From positions 1 through 64,000 of the forward strand of contig JAXLUJ010000013.1 of the NCBI GenBank assembly GCA_046329575.1: a DNA stretch of 64,000 nt, in the 5' to 3' direction. A program made the translations under genes and the position numbers. Origin of the DNA: UBA1941 sp046329575. Lineage in GTDB: Bacteria; Bacteroidota; Bacteroidia; Chitinophagales; LD1. The notes below the pieces were generated by a model. That model was not told where the DNA came from and searched no databases. It saw only the letters and a program-made list of their open reading frames with translations. Shown piece after piece: positions 24,724 to 33,478 of this stretch (its first letter is position 1; each line of letters begins with the position of its first letter).

Positions 24724-25141
24724 AAATCAAATTTTTAGGTTTGGTGTGAAGGGCGCTAGAGCGGGGCCCTGAGGTTTAAGTGACGTTTAAGGTGAAAGGT
24801 GCTGCCACCAGGTTTAGTTAGAAGGATGGTGCCTGAGGCTTTTGGGTGAAAAGTCTCGCCAATTTTTTTGGTTTCTTAGTGAATGGTTTTTTGTAGTCCC
24901 CTTTGCAGAGAACGGTGAACAATACGCTCCATGCACCGAAAGTTTAGCGCGGCGAAGGAGCTTTTCGAAAACATTTTAATGGATTTTTTAGTTGAAGGTG
25001 TCATATAGATTTCGATGAATTTGGCATATATTACGACCAACCTTAATATTAGTTACGCCATTTGATACGATTTATTACATATTTTTTTAATGTAATAAGG
25101 ATCAACACATTAAAATTTTCTATACTAAAAAAAACTAGCGC
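24724..25141. other. 418-bp spacer without a gene
   Basis: There is no ORF with a credible start or composition here. The first 150 bases are G-rich on the plus strand and the last 150 are strongly AT-rich. It contains a 9-bp inverted repeat TTATTACAT/ATGTAATAA at 25072-25098 with a 9-base loop, not followed by a T-run. Confidence 0.5.
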
Positions 25142-25522
25142 TTACAGCCAATTGTCAAGGTTGCGCCGGTCCTTTTTGGTTGGCCGTCCGCTCTTGCTGT
25201 TCCGTTTGCCTGTTGGAAAATAGAATGCTGTTGGAGCCATATTCTTATCGGGTAATGGCGAGTGATCGATATAATTTTGACTGGCTTCGGCAAATGCCAC
25301 CCGTTTTTCAATAATACCAATTACTTCAATATCCCATTTCTTGTTTTCGGCTTTGATATCGTAACGATCGCCAATTGAAACGGTTCGTGATGCTTTAAGA
25401 GCTTGCCCATTGCATTTCACTTTACCTGAATCGATTGCAGCAGCAGCCTGTGTGCGTGTTTTGAAAATACGTATGGCCCACAAATACTTATCAAGTCTGA
25501 TTTTCGACGAGGTATTTTCCAT
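25142..25522 (-). CDS. S4-domain RNA-binding protein, Hsp15-like
   Basis: This 126-residue protein has an S4 RNA-binding domain at residues 7-70 (RLDKYLWAIRIFKTRTQA, GKVKCNG). It ends in a basic tail rich in Lys/Arg (residues 100-123). This matches the Hsp15 family, which binds 50S subunits carrying nascent chains and supports ribosome rescue. It is the last gene of the run flavodoxin-like, DUF3467, histidine kinase, S4, 33 bp after the kinase. Confidence 0.88.
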   Translation of the reverse strand: MENTSSKIRLDKYLWAIRIFKTRTQAAAAIDSGKVKCNGQALKASRTVSIGDRYDIKAENKKWDIEVIGIIEKRVAFAEASQNYIDHSPLPDKNMAPTAFYFPTGKRNSKSGRPTKKDRRNLDNWL

Positions 25523-25555
25523 GACAGGGCAAAGAAGAAAAATCTACGCCAAAGG

Positions 25556-27361
25556 CTATACCTCGCTGGTAATTTTCGGAATGGTAAAGCAGAACTTTGT
25601 TCCACCCAAATCGCAATCTTCAATCCAGATGTTGCCGTTCATCGTTTCTACGATTTTCTTACAAATGGCTAGGCCTATGCCTGTGCCATCATATTCGTGG
25701 CGTTTATGCAGCCGTTGAAAAATTACAAAAACGCGTTCACGATAAGCCTGTTCGATACCAATTCCATTGTCTGCCACTTCGAAATGATAGGCATGTTCAT
25801 TTTCGGTAGCAGATATACGAATCACAGGCTGTTCACTGCGGTTATATTTTACGGCATTACCGGCCAGGTTCAGGAACAATTGGTGCAGATGTAGCCGATC
25901 GGCCTTCACTACAGGCATGGCCCCAATCTCGAACACCACATTTTTATTACTGAATTCTGACCGAAGCGCAGACCGAACATCGGCAACCACGGCCTGAACC
26001 GGCACTTCATTTAATTCACTCCTGGAACCAATGCGTGATAGTTCCAGTAGGTGATTAATGATAGTCATCATCCGCATTGCTCCATCATTCAGATAATGCA
26101 GATAATTTTTCTGATCATCAGTAAGATCGCGCATAGAGCGTTTCAGCAATTGCGCATAATTGGTAACCATACGCAGCGGCTCTTTCAAGTCGTGGGAAGC
26201 CACATAGGCAAATTGGTTCAATTCGCTATTAGTCATTTCCAGTTTTCGCGCATACTGCCTGATTTCTTCATTCTTTCGCCGCAGCAGGTCTTGTTCCTTT
26301 TTGCTTTCGTTTACTTGTAATTGCAATCGGGTATCGTTCAGCGTAGCTTGTTTGTTTTGCCTGAGCGTTACTTCGCGAATCTGGAACGCTCTATCCAATT
26401 TCAGATAGGCTTCTTCAGGTTTATTCAAGCCCAAAAGCGTTTTCGACCATAGCTGAAATAAGTTGTAGTTGTCGGTAGTTTTACCTAACGAATCGTACAG
26501 CGCTGCTGCCTGTGAGAAATAAAAATCAGACCGCTGAAAATCATGCAGGTTCTGAAAAACTTTTCCTGCCAATTCAAAAATTGATAAATGAAAATGGTTG
26601 TTGTTTTGTTCCTGAATGCGGTTCAACGCTTTTTCAATGCTGGCAATGGCTTCTTCCTTATCCCCTATTTCCGATTTCACCACGGCTATGTTTCCGAGGG
26701 CAATGCAAAGGGGTTGAATATCGTGGTCTTCCTCCGCAATGGCCGCAGCATTTTCGTAATGACCAATAGCCGATTGGTAGTTCTTCTTACGCCAGTCGAT
26801 CACGCCAAACGAAATAAAGCCCCGTGCAATTCCACCTCTATAATCACAACGTTTAAATAGTTCCATTGCCCGCGAAAGGTATGCTGTACTCAGGCTTTCA
26901 AATTCCAGTTCGGTATATAAAATTGATTGATTGAAAAGAGCACGTGCCAATGTGAGCGTACCTTCAGCTGTTAGTTCTTTCTGCCCCTCCAACAGTTGAA
27001 TGGTTTCATCATAGTACGTTTTGGCCAATACCATATCGCTTTTGTAGTCGTAGGCCAGCGCAAGACGCAGCAGGTATTTGCATCGGGCTTCAGCCTCGGT
27101 GCGGGCATCAAATAAAGCCACCAGATGCGAGAGGCATTTTACCGCCTTATCAAGTTCGGTACTGATATCAATGTAAAAGTGAGCCAGTTCAAATCCTGTA
27201 GCCGCAATAAGTTCCCGATTTCCCAAACTTTGCGCTATTTCATGAGCTTTCAGGCCCAGCGGCAAAGCTGTAACATCGCGCTGTTGCTTGCGCGCAATAA
27301 AGGATGCGAGCAGTTCATTCACCTGCCCGGCGGTGTCAATTGGCGTTATAATGGCAGACAT
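25556..27361 (-). CDS. soluble TPR-containing sensor histidine kinase
   Basis: This 601-residue cytosolic kinase has no membrane segment. Residues 1-330 are tetratricopeptide-like helical repeats, then a coiled coil (about 340-380). The HisKA domain has the phospho-acceptor YVASHDLKEPLR near residue 388. The HATPase_c domain (about 470-600) shows N-box NLAGNAVKYN, G1 DNGIGIE and G2 GTGIGLAIC. It would sense an intracellular protein or ligand through the TPRs. No response regulator is adjacent, so it is an orphan kinase. It follows the DUF3467 gene by 50 bp. Confidence 0.9.
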   Translation of the reverse strand: MSAIITPIDTAGQVNELLASFIARKQQRDVTALPLGLKAHEIAQSLGNRELIAATGFELAHFYIDISTELDKAVKCLSHLVALFDARTEAEARCKYLLRLALAYDYKSDMVLAKTYYDETIQLLEGQKELTAEGTLTLARALFNQSILYTELEFESLSTAYLSRAMELFKRCDYRGGIARGFISFGVIDWRKKNYQSAIGHYENAAAIAEEDHDIQPLCIALGNIAVVKSEIGDKEEAIASIEKALNRIQEQNNNHFHLSIFELAGKVFQNLHDFQRSDFYFSQAAALYDSLGKTTDNYNLFQLWSKTLLGLNKPEEAYLKLDRAFQIREVTLRQNKQATLNDTRLQLQVNESKKEQDLLRRKNEEIRQYARKLEMTNSELNQFAYVASHDLKEPLRMVTNYAQLLKRSMRDLTDDQKNYLHYLNDGAMRMMTIINHLLELSRIGSRSELNEVPVQAVVADVRSALRSEFSNKNVVFEIGAMPVVKADRLHLHQLFLNLAGNAVKYNRSEQPVIRISATENEHAYHFEVADNGIGIEQAYRERVFVIFQRLHKRHEYDGTGIGLAICKKIVETMNGNIWIEDCDLGGTKFCFTIPKITSEV

Positions 27362-27411
27362 AAAATCTCTTATTCTGCTTACGAAAACGCACTTAAAAAG
27401 TTACGTATTCA

Positions 27412-27726
27412 TCAGGCCTGTGCCGGAGGCCCAAAACCCATTGGGAAAGGAACCGTTTCCTGATCTTCAATACGGCCAAACTGCTGTTCGTACTTTTTCA
27501 GATTTTCAGCTAAGGCTTTAACTAATCGTTTCGCATGCTGGGGCGTGAGCACAATGCGCGCTTTCACCTTCGCTTTAGGAATGCCGGGCATTAAACGAAC
27601 AAAGTCCACAATGAACTCCTGATTTGAATGCGCGATAATGGCAAAATTCGAGTAGATGCCTTCGGCCACATCTTCAGGTAATTCGATATTGATTTGATTT
27701 TCGGGATTGGTATTCTGGTTCGACAT
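27412..27726 (-). CDS. DUF3467 protein
   Basis: This small protein of 104 residues matches DUF3467: IELPEDVAEGIYSNFAIIAHSNQEF, then a short basic strand VKARIVLTPQHAKRLVKAL and a Pro-rich tail. The function is unknown. It is conserved, usually single-copy, and cytosolic by lack of a signal. It sits nine bases after the flavodoxin-like gene, so it is likely co-transcribed with it and with the histidine kinase. Confidence 0.85.
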   Translation of the reverse strand: MSNQNTNPENQINIELPEDVAEGIYSNFAIIAHSNQEFIVDFVRLMPGIPKAKVKARIVLTPQHAKRLVKALAENLKKYEQQFGRIEDQETVPFPMGFGPPAQA

Positions 27727-27735
27727 AAACTTCGA

Positions 27736-28656
27736 TTATGAACGTAAAGTATTCTGTAAATAATATTCCACTTCTTTTTGAAGCGCTTCTTTTTTCAAAT
27801 TAAGCAATAAGAATGAAATGAGCATAAGCAAAGGTGAAAGGATTAATACCGCCGTAGGTAGCAAAAACATAAAAACATAAACACGAACCGCGCGTGAAAA
27901 AGAGCCATCGGGTGCGCCGCCAATGAATTTCGACCAAATACCAAAAGCGCGTTGTCCGCGCTTTTCCATTAACACCAATTCAGGTTTAATTTCTACCGCA
28001 CCGGCTTGGTTCAGGCTGGTTTGCATGGTAGAAAAACGATTACTCTCCCAATGCTGTTTGCAGCTATTTCCAAATAACACGGCCTGTTGAAGGTCGTGTT
28101 CAGAAACTCCGGCAGCGGGCAGCAGCCCCGAGGCCTCCTTTTTCCCCCATAACAGCCAGCGCAATATGGTAAACAAACTAACTACGTTAGGCGCGTGGTC
28201 CACAAGGGCAATATTTCCAACCAACTCTGCTCCGGCGGTTTTCAAATGCCGCTTCACTTTTTCCTGCGCGCCCAGCCACATATTCCGGCAGGCAATGAGG
28301 GTAATCACGGGCGTACCGCTCAGCAATTGCTTTGCCGTTTCAGTTTGAAGAAAAGTAGCCATAGCCGGCGCCGGGGTTAGGAACCAGGGTTGATAGGCCA
28401 GCACCACCAGATCCCATTTTTCAGAAAGTTTATTGCTAAAGGGTTTTAGGGGAATTGGCGTTTGAAGAAACGTGCTTGGAAAAGCATTAAAAAAACGAAA
28501 GGCCGTCCATGGAAAGGGGAAATCGTTTTCAGGCAGGAGTTGTTCGAAATGCACATCATAATCAGTATCGGCCGAGAACGGTTGGGTGAAACGATTAGCG
28601 GCTTCGCGCATTTGTCCGCTTTGGGTGTAATAGATTACCAGGATTTTCTTCTTCAT
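27736..28656 (-). CDS. flavodoxin-like protein with C-terminal membrane segment
   Basis: This protein is about 306 residues; the ATG at 28654-28656 starts at the flavodoxin-like strand KKKILVIYYTQSGQM, and the open frame reaches 28692. The TQSGQ phosphate-loop segment (residues 10-15) suggests FMN binding. Two hydrophobic stretches near residues 255-290 anchor it to the membrane. Relatives occur next to dialkylresorcinol/flexirubin pigment genes and are named condensing-enzyme-like. No such cluster is here, so the role (a flavoprotein reductase or NADPH-dependent enzyme) is uncertain. Confidence 0.65.
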   Translation of the reverse strand: MKKKILVIYYTQSGQMREAANRFTQPFSADTDYDVHFEQLLPENDFPFPWTAFRFFNAFPSTFLQTPIPLKPFSNKLSEKWDLVVLAYQPWFLTPAPAMATFLQTETAKQLLSGTPVITLIACRNMWLGAQEKVKRHLKTAGAELVGNIALVDHAPNVVSLFTILRWLLWGKKEASGLLPAAGVSEHDLQQAVLFGNSCKQHWESNRFSTMQTSLNQAGAVEIKPELVLMEKRGQRAFGIWSKFIGGAPDGSFSRAVRVYVFMFLLPTAVLILSPLLMLISFLLLNLKKEALQKEVEYYLQNTLRS

Positions 28657-28675
28657 ACAAAAATGGAATAAAGCG

Positions 28676-28706
28676 AAAAAAAAAGCCCTCACCGAAAGGT
28701 GAGGGC
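28676..28706 (-). terminator. intrinsic terminator of Gfo-Nif3-zinc-ribbon operon
   Basis: A perfect 9-bp stem GCCCTCACC/GGTGAGGGC with a four-base loop (28685-28706) is followed on the minus strand by nine Ts (28684-28676). It ends the operon transcribed from the oxidoreductase gene. Confidence 0.92.
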
Positions 28707-28724
28707 AAAAAAAAATACGATGGA

Positions 28725-29471
28725 TTATTCGGCTGCGTCGATCGGCATCAGAATTCTTCCGCAGTGTTCGCAGGTAATTACCCGGCGGCGCGAGCGAATT
28801 TCAGACTGACGCTGAGGTGGAATTTTGGCATAGCAACCACCGCAGGCATCGCGCAAAATGGGCACTACGGCCATTCCGTTGCGGTAAGCACCGCGAATAC
28901 GAACATAGGCTTTCAACAAGCGATCTTCCACTTTTTTGGCGGCCTTTGCCGATTCCTTTTGCAGTTCAGCTTCCTCTTTCTCGGTTTCTTCAATAATTTT
29001 GTCGAGTTCCTTCTTCTTGGCCTTAAGGTCTTTCTCCCGCAGTTTGATACGCCCCTCGGTTTCTTCCATAGCCGATTTCTTCATATCAATTTTAGCGGTA
29101 GCATCGCCCATTTTCTTTTCAGAAAGTTGGATCTCGAGCTTCTGCAGTTCAATCTCTTTAGAAAGCGCATCAAATTCGCGGTTGTTCTTCACCGAATTCT
29201 GTTGCTTTTCGTAACGGCTAATCAGTTCCTTTGCCATTGCCTTGGCATTTTTGCGGTTGTTGAAGTCTTCCTCCAACTCTGCAATTTCTTCGTTCATTTT
29301 GGTTAAACGTACGTTCAACCCTGCGATATCATCTTCCAGAACACGAACTTCTTCAGGCAATTCGCCTTTAAGAATCTGGATCTTATCAATTTTGGTATCA
29401 ATCTGCTGAAGGTTCCAAAGCTGGTTCAGACGCTCTTCAACCGACAACTCTTTTTCTTTAGCTACAGCCAT
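28725..29471 (-). CDS. coiled-coil protein with C4 zinc ribbon
   Basis: This 248-residue protein has residues 10-180 as a long antiparallel coiled coil rich in Glu/Lys. It ends in a C4 zinc ribbon (CGGC ... CEHC, about residues 208-236) of the zf-RING_7 type. Relatives (CdsZ-type) have been implicated in nucleic-acid processing and cell-surface maintenance; the mechanism is not established. It is the last gene of the Gfo/Idh/MocA-Nif3-zinc ribbon operon and starts four bases from the Nif3 stop. nif3 and this gene are neighbours in many Bacteroidota. Confidence 0.9.
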   Translation of the reverse strand: MAVAKEKELSVEERLNQLWNLQQIDTKIDKIQILKGELPEEVRVLEDDIAGLNVRLTKMNEEIAELEEDFNNRKNAKAMAKELISRYEKQQNSVKNNREFDALSKEIELQKLEIQLSEKKMGDATAKIDMKKSAMEETEGRIKLREKDLKAKKKELDKIIEETEKEEAELQKESAKAAKKVEDRLLKAYVRIRGAYRNGMAVVPILRDACGGCYAKIPPQRQSEIRSRRRVITCEHCGRILMPIDAAE

Positions 29472-29474
29472 AAC

Positions 29475-30569
29475 TTATAAATAATTTACGGGATTTGTGT
29501 TTGTTTCCGACAAATGGAGTGCGAATGTAGGAAATTTTTCGGTAAGATGTTGATAAAGCAGTTGCCGGGTAAATTGTTCGCTTTCAAAATGCCCCACATC
29601 TGCAATGAGGATGCGGTTTTCGGCATCAAAAAATTCATGATACTTAAAATCGGCAGTTACCAGAGCATCAGCGCCTTGCGCCTTGGCGGCGCTTAACAAG
29701 AAATTTCCTGAACCGCCGCAAATCGCGACAGTTTCAACCGGTTTTTCGAGTACAGCCGTATGGCGCACACAACCCGTTTGAAACGCACCTTTCACCATTT
29801 TTAGAAATTCCATACCCGGAAGAGGTCGCGGCAGTTTACCGATCATACCGGAACCCATTTGCGCATAGGCATTCGAAACGGGAATCAGATCATAGGCCAC
29901 TTCTTCATACGGGTGACTATTTAAGAGCGCTTTTACAACTGCGCTTTCCAAATGTGCAGGGAAAATAGTCTCGAATTTTGATTCAGGCGTTTTTTCCAGA
30001 GCCCCCGCCTTTCCTATAGCCGGATGAGAATTGGAATTCCCGCGGTATTGACCGGTTCCTTCTGACCGGAAGGCGGTTTCGCTATAGTTACCCATTTGAC
30101 CCGCACCGGCTGCAAAAACTGCTCCCGAAACGCTGTCGTAATTTTCAACAGGAATATAGGTTTGCAGTTTCTTTAATAATCCTGATTTAGGTACCAGAAT
30201 TTTAGTTTCAGTCAAACCTAAGCGTTCTGCAATTTTTGCGTTTACCCCATTCCAAACATTATCGTAATTAGTATGAATGGCATAAATGGCAATGTTATTT
30301 TTTATGGCACTGATCACAGTGCGCTCCACGTAATTCTTTCCATTCAATTTTTTCAATCCGGAAAAAATGATGGGATGGTGCGCAATAATGAGATCACAAT
30401 TTTCACGGATTGCTTCTTCAACCACTGCTTCGGTGCAATCAAGTGTAATCAATGCCTTACGAACTTGATTTTCTTCATTGCCCACCAGCAAACCGCAATT
30501 GTCGTAACTTTCCTGAAAGCTAAGCGGGGCAATGCTTTCAAGGAATGCGGCTATTTCTTTAATTTTCAT
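29475..30569 (-). CDS. Nif3-like dinuclear metal-centre protein
   Basis: This 364-residue protein of the Nif3/YbgI family has metal-ligand motifs AHHPIIFSGLKKL near residue 64 and DVGHFESEQ near residue 330. The interval carries the extra inserted CutA-like domain of the long form (about residues 125-250, with the HPYEEVAYDL motif). YbgI-type proteins form hexameric rings with a di-iron or di-metal site; they may act as GTP cyclohydrolase-like or DNA/RNA-related hydrolases. It overlaps the upstream oxidoreductase stop by 11 bp. Confidence 0.9.
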   Translation of the reverse strand: MKIKEIAAFLESIAPLSFQESYDNCGLLVGNEENQVRKALITLDCTEAVVEEAIRENCDLIIAHHPIIFSGLKKLNGKNYVERTVISAIKNNIAIYAIHTNYDNVWNGVNAKIAERLGLTETKILVPKSGLLKKLQTYIPVENYDSVSGAVFAAGAGQMGNYSETAFRSEGTGQYRGNSNSHPAIGKAGALEKTPESKFETIFPAHLESAVVKALLNSHPYEEVAYDLIPVSNAYAQMGSGMIGKLPRPLPGMEFLKMVKGAFQTGCVRHTAVLEKPVETVAICGGSGNFLLSAAKAQGADALVTADFKYHEFFDAENRILIADVGHFESEQFTRQLLYQHLTEKFPTFALHLSETNTNPVNYL

Positions 30570-31590
30570 TGGCCGATTTTTTCAAATCGTAAATCCTCTC
30601 GATGATCTCCACCACTTTCATACCTTCCAAAGCATTGGTAGTGATGGTTGATTTGCCGTGAAGCGTATCTACCACATTCTGGATCACATAGTGGTGATTG
30701 GCAGCGCTGCCTTTATAATGACCATAATCGTTTGGCGGATTAACCGGCGCCAGTTCCGGCATGGTATAATTTTCGATGTGGCAGTATTCCACTTTATCCA
30801 TGTATTGTCCGCCTACTTTAATAGCGCCTTTTTCGCCGATGATAGTCATACTGCTTTCCAGATTGGTATCCCAAACTGAGGTAGAGTAATTGATACAGCC
30901 GACACCTTCGTTCACAAAATCGAAATTAACGATACCGGAATCTTCAAATTCGGTATTGTGTTTATGGTTGAAATTTTTGAAGCGGGCATTAATGTGAGTG
31001 ATATCGCCAAAAAGCCAGTACATAATATCGAGGAAGTGAGAAAACTGAGTGAACAGCGGTCCGCCATCTAAAGCCAGTTTGCCTTTCCACGCACTTTTGG
31101 AATAGTAGCGGTCGTCGCGGTTCCAATAACAGTTGATTTGCACCATAAAAATTTTACCCAGCACTTTATTGGCCATCACTTCTTTCAGCCAGGCTGAAGG
31201 AGGCGAATAGCGGTTTTGCATTACGCCAAAAACCTGACGGGAAACATTGAGTGCTTTGTAAAGTACTTCCTCGCAATCGGCTTTGCGCAGGCCCATTGGC
31301 TTTTCACAAACTACGTGACACTTATGATCGAGCGCGGCCAAACAATGCTGGGCGTGAAAACCGTTGGGGCTGCACACATTCACCACTTGTATATCCGTAA
31401 CGCCGGCAAACATTTCTTCCGGGGTGAGGAAAAACGGCACCTTAAAATCGGTTTCGGCAGTTTGGCGTTGCTTCTCATCAATATCGCAAACGGCTACCAG
31501 TTCACAGGCGGGGTTTTGCCGAATCATTGTGGCGTGGCGTTTACCAATATGGCCAAAGCCGATGACGGCGAATTTTATTTTATCGTTCAT
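30559..31590 (-). CDS. Gfo/Idh/MocA-family oxidoreductase
   Basis: This 343-residue NAD(P)-dependent sugar dehydrogenase has a Rossmann domain (residues 1-125) with GFGHIGKRH and the catalytic-lysine EKPMGL segment near residue 97. The C-terminal alpha/beta sheet domain has GGPLFTQFSHFLD, whose histidine is near residue 190. It resembles the WlbA/WbpB class that oxidises UDP-sugars for polysaccharide synthesis, though the substrate cannot be decided from sequence. It is the first gene of the operon with Nif3 and the zinc-ribbon gene. Confidence 0.85.
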   Translation of the reverse strand: MNDKIKFAVIGFGHIGKRHATMIRQNPACELVAVCDIDEKQRQTAETDFKVPFFLTPEEMFAGVTDIQVVNVCSPNGFHAQHCLAALDHKCHVVCEKPMGLRKADCEEVLYKALNVSRQVFGVMQNRYSPPSAWLKEVMANKVLGKIFMVQINCYWNRDDRYYSKSAWKGKLALDGGPLFTQFSHFLDIMYWLFGDITHINARFKNFNHKHNTEFEDSGIVNFDFVNEGVGCINYSTSVWDTNLESSMTIIGEKGAIKVGGQYMDKVEYCHIENYTMPELAPVNPPNDYGHYKGSAANHHYVIQNVVDTLHGKSTITTNALEGMKVVEIIERIYDLKKSANEN

Positions 31591-31685
31591 AAGAATGTGC
31601 TAAACTGATAAAAAGAAGGCAAAGGCCAAAAGGGGAAGGTGTGGTAGGTTGATTGAGCATTACCTCGATTTAAAACAGGTGGCGT

Positions 31686-31713
31686 AAAAAAAAAGGCGGC
31701 TTCAAAGCCGCCT
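31686..31713 (-). terminator. intrinsic terminator of amidase gene
   Basis: GGCGGCT/AGCCGCC at 31695-31712 is flanked by A-runs on one side (31686-31694) and Ts on the other (31713-31717). It can therefore work on both strands. On minus it terminates the amidase transcript, 20 bases after its stop. The T-run is longer on the minus strand. Confidence 0.85.
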
Positions 31714-31733
31714 TTTTCTTTACTATTCTTCTT

Positions 31734-33431
31734 TTATTTTGCCAATTCCAGAGTGCGTTTGGTATCGGTACGTTTGCCATTTTGATAGGCAATTACGAAC
31801 GCTCCTTTAAAGCCCATTGCCTCGGCTTTAGCAATCATTTGTTTAGCCTTGTTGTAGGTTTCAAAATCGCCAGCCATGTAACGGGTAACGCCGTTTCCGG
31901 CATCCTCTTCGATAATTGCAGGGAAAGCCGCTTCGAGTTGTTTCATATTATGGGGCCGGTTATGCGCTGCCACTAATTGCAACCGGAATACTGTAACCGC
32001 CGAAGCAGCCGGCGTTTTCACTGTGGTGGTTTTCTCTACCACTTTAGTTTCTTTAGTTACCGTTTTCACTTCAGTTTTCACCACCGGTTTTTCGGCGGGT
32101 TTTTCGGCGGGTTTTGCTGCCGGTTTCTCAGGCGCTTTTTCAGCAACAGGTTTTACTGGTGCTTCGTTAGAATTCAGCGGAACTTTTGGCTTTTCGGTTT
32201 TTACGGTAGCGGTGGTAGTAGTGGTCTTTACCGTAACCGGCTGCGCTTTCGTTTCAGCAGGAATTTTTGCAGGATCTACCTTTACTTTAGCAGGCTCTTC
32301 GCGCTTTACTTCTCCTTCCGGACTCCAAGCCCAGCCTCCGGCAGGTTCTTTGTCGTGCGCTGCCGGTTTTACCGGTTCGGTACGTTCTACCATTCTTGTT
32401 GGTGCGGTTTCAGGTTGTTTTTCGGCCTGCTTTTCCACTACTTTTTCAACCGGCTTTTCAGGAATTATTTCCGTTTTTACAGTGGTTTGCACCACTTGTG
32501 TTTCCGGTTCCGCCTTTTTCATTTCCACTTTAGGTTCGTTAGAAACAGTGTTTTGAACTACCACTTCTTCTTTGGTAGTAACCGTTTTAGTGGTTTCCAT
32601 TTCCTTCTTCACTTCTTCCGGCATCGGCTTTACGATTGACGCTCCCGCCGGTGTGCCTTCGATGTCATTCTTATAGCCCCGGAACGCCTTTAGTATAGAC
32701 GTTGCTATAGAAGTTTGACCACTATCTGACGACAAGAACTTTTCTTCCGTAGGATTAGATATAAATCCGATCTCGGCCAGCAGGGCGGGCATAGCCGTTT
32801 TGTACAGCACCCAGAATCCGGCTTGTTTCACTCCCCGGCTTTTGCGTTTTGCAGCCGCAGCCAGTTCATCTTCTATTTTAGAAGCAATCAGAATGCTTTG
32901 ATCAAGAAAGGCATTCTGTTTCATGCTCATGATGATGTGCCCTTCGGGCGAATTGGGATCGAATTCATAGTTTTTGGACCTATCTTTATCGTTCTCCAGT
33001 TCCACTACACTGTTCTCGCGCTTAGCAATATCCAAATTATCTTCGGTGCGGTGCAAACCCAACACATAAGTGCTGGTGCCATAGGCTTCGTGGTTTGTGG
33101 CCGAGTTGAGGTGAATACAGATGAACAGATCGGCCTTTGCTTTATTGGCGATTTCGGCGCGGTCGGCCAAAGAGACAAATTTATCAGTGGTACGGGTGTA
33201 GATGATTTTCACATCAGGAAAATTTTCCTGCACCATTTTGCCGAATTTGAGCGAAACGGCCAGTGCCAGATCTGCTTCGTGGTGATTACCAGGGCCTATA
33301 GCGCCGGGATCCATACCGCCATGGCCGGGATCAATCACCAGCGTACGCACCGTAGCGCCTTGCCCTGCAGGACGGGCATTGGCAAAAGAAGTTAAAAGTA
33401 AAACTGCGACCGTTAGAGCAAGCGTCCTCAC
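31734..33431 (-). CDS. N-acetylmuramoyl-L-alanine amidase (AmiC-type)
   Basis: From the GTG at 33429-33431 this protein has 565 residues; the open frame reaches an ATG at 33479, one base into the lptD start codon. I prefer the GTG because it opens into a clean signal peptide (RTLALTVAVLLLTSFANA) and lies after the predicted start of transcription. The Amidase_3 catalytic domain (about residues 27-250) has the zinc ligands in DPGHGG and HLNSA and the glutamate in AEIGF. A Pro/Lys/Glu-rich linker (270-480) reaches a C-terminal SPOR-like domain (about 490-565). It cleaves peptidoglycan cross-bridges at division. Confidence 0.9.
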   Translation of the reverse strand: MRTLALTVAVLLLTSFANARPAGQGATVRTLVIDPGHGGMDPGAIGPGNHHEADLALAVSLKFGKMVQENFPDVKIIYTRTTDKFVSLADRAEIANKAKADLFICIHLNSATNHEAYGTSTYVLGLHRTEDNLDIAKRENSVVELENDKDRSKNYEFDPNSPEGHIIMSMKQNAFLDQSILIASKIEDELAAAAKRKSRGVKQAGFWVLYKTAMPALLAEIGFISNPTEEKFLSSDSGQTSIATSILKAFRGYKNDIEGTPAGASIVKPMPEEVKKEMETTKTVTTKEEVVVQNTVSNEPKVEMKKAEPETQVVQTTVKTEIIPEKPVEKVVEKQAEKQPETAPTRMVERTEPVKPAAHDKEPAGGWAWSPEGEVKREEPAKVKVDPAKIPAETKAQPVTVKTTTTTATVKTEKPKVPLNSNEAPVKPVAEKAPEKPAAKPAEKPAEKPVVKTEVKTVTKETKVVEKTTTVKTPAASAVTVFRLQLVAAHNRPHNMKQLEAAFPAIIEEDAGNGVTRYMAGDFETYNKAKQMIAKAEAMGFKGAFVIAYQNGKRTDTKRTLELAK

Positions 33432-33444
33432 TATGATGTTTTTA

Positions 33445-33452
33445 TATTTTTG
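33445..33452 (+). promoter_or_regulatory. Bacteroidota -7 element for lptD-like gene
   Basis: TATTTTTG on the plus strand is an exact TAnnTTTG match. Predicted start is near 33459, about 20 bases before the TTG start at 33479. It lies within the 5' leader of the divergent amidase gene. Confidence 0.55.
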
Positions 33453-33478
33453 TTTGTTTCGATCAACAGATACGACCA

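Noticed and set aside
25072..25098. Intrinsic terminator for the S4 gene
   Set aside because: The stem is AT-only and is not followed by Ts on the minus strand; listed only as an inverted repeat.
31977..32639. Plus-strand ORFs opposite the amidase linker (Phe/Arg and Phe/Val/Gly-rich)
   Set aside because: They mirror the repetitive Pro/Lys/Thr codons of the amidase linker; composition is typical of an antisense shadow.
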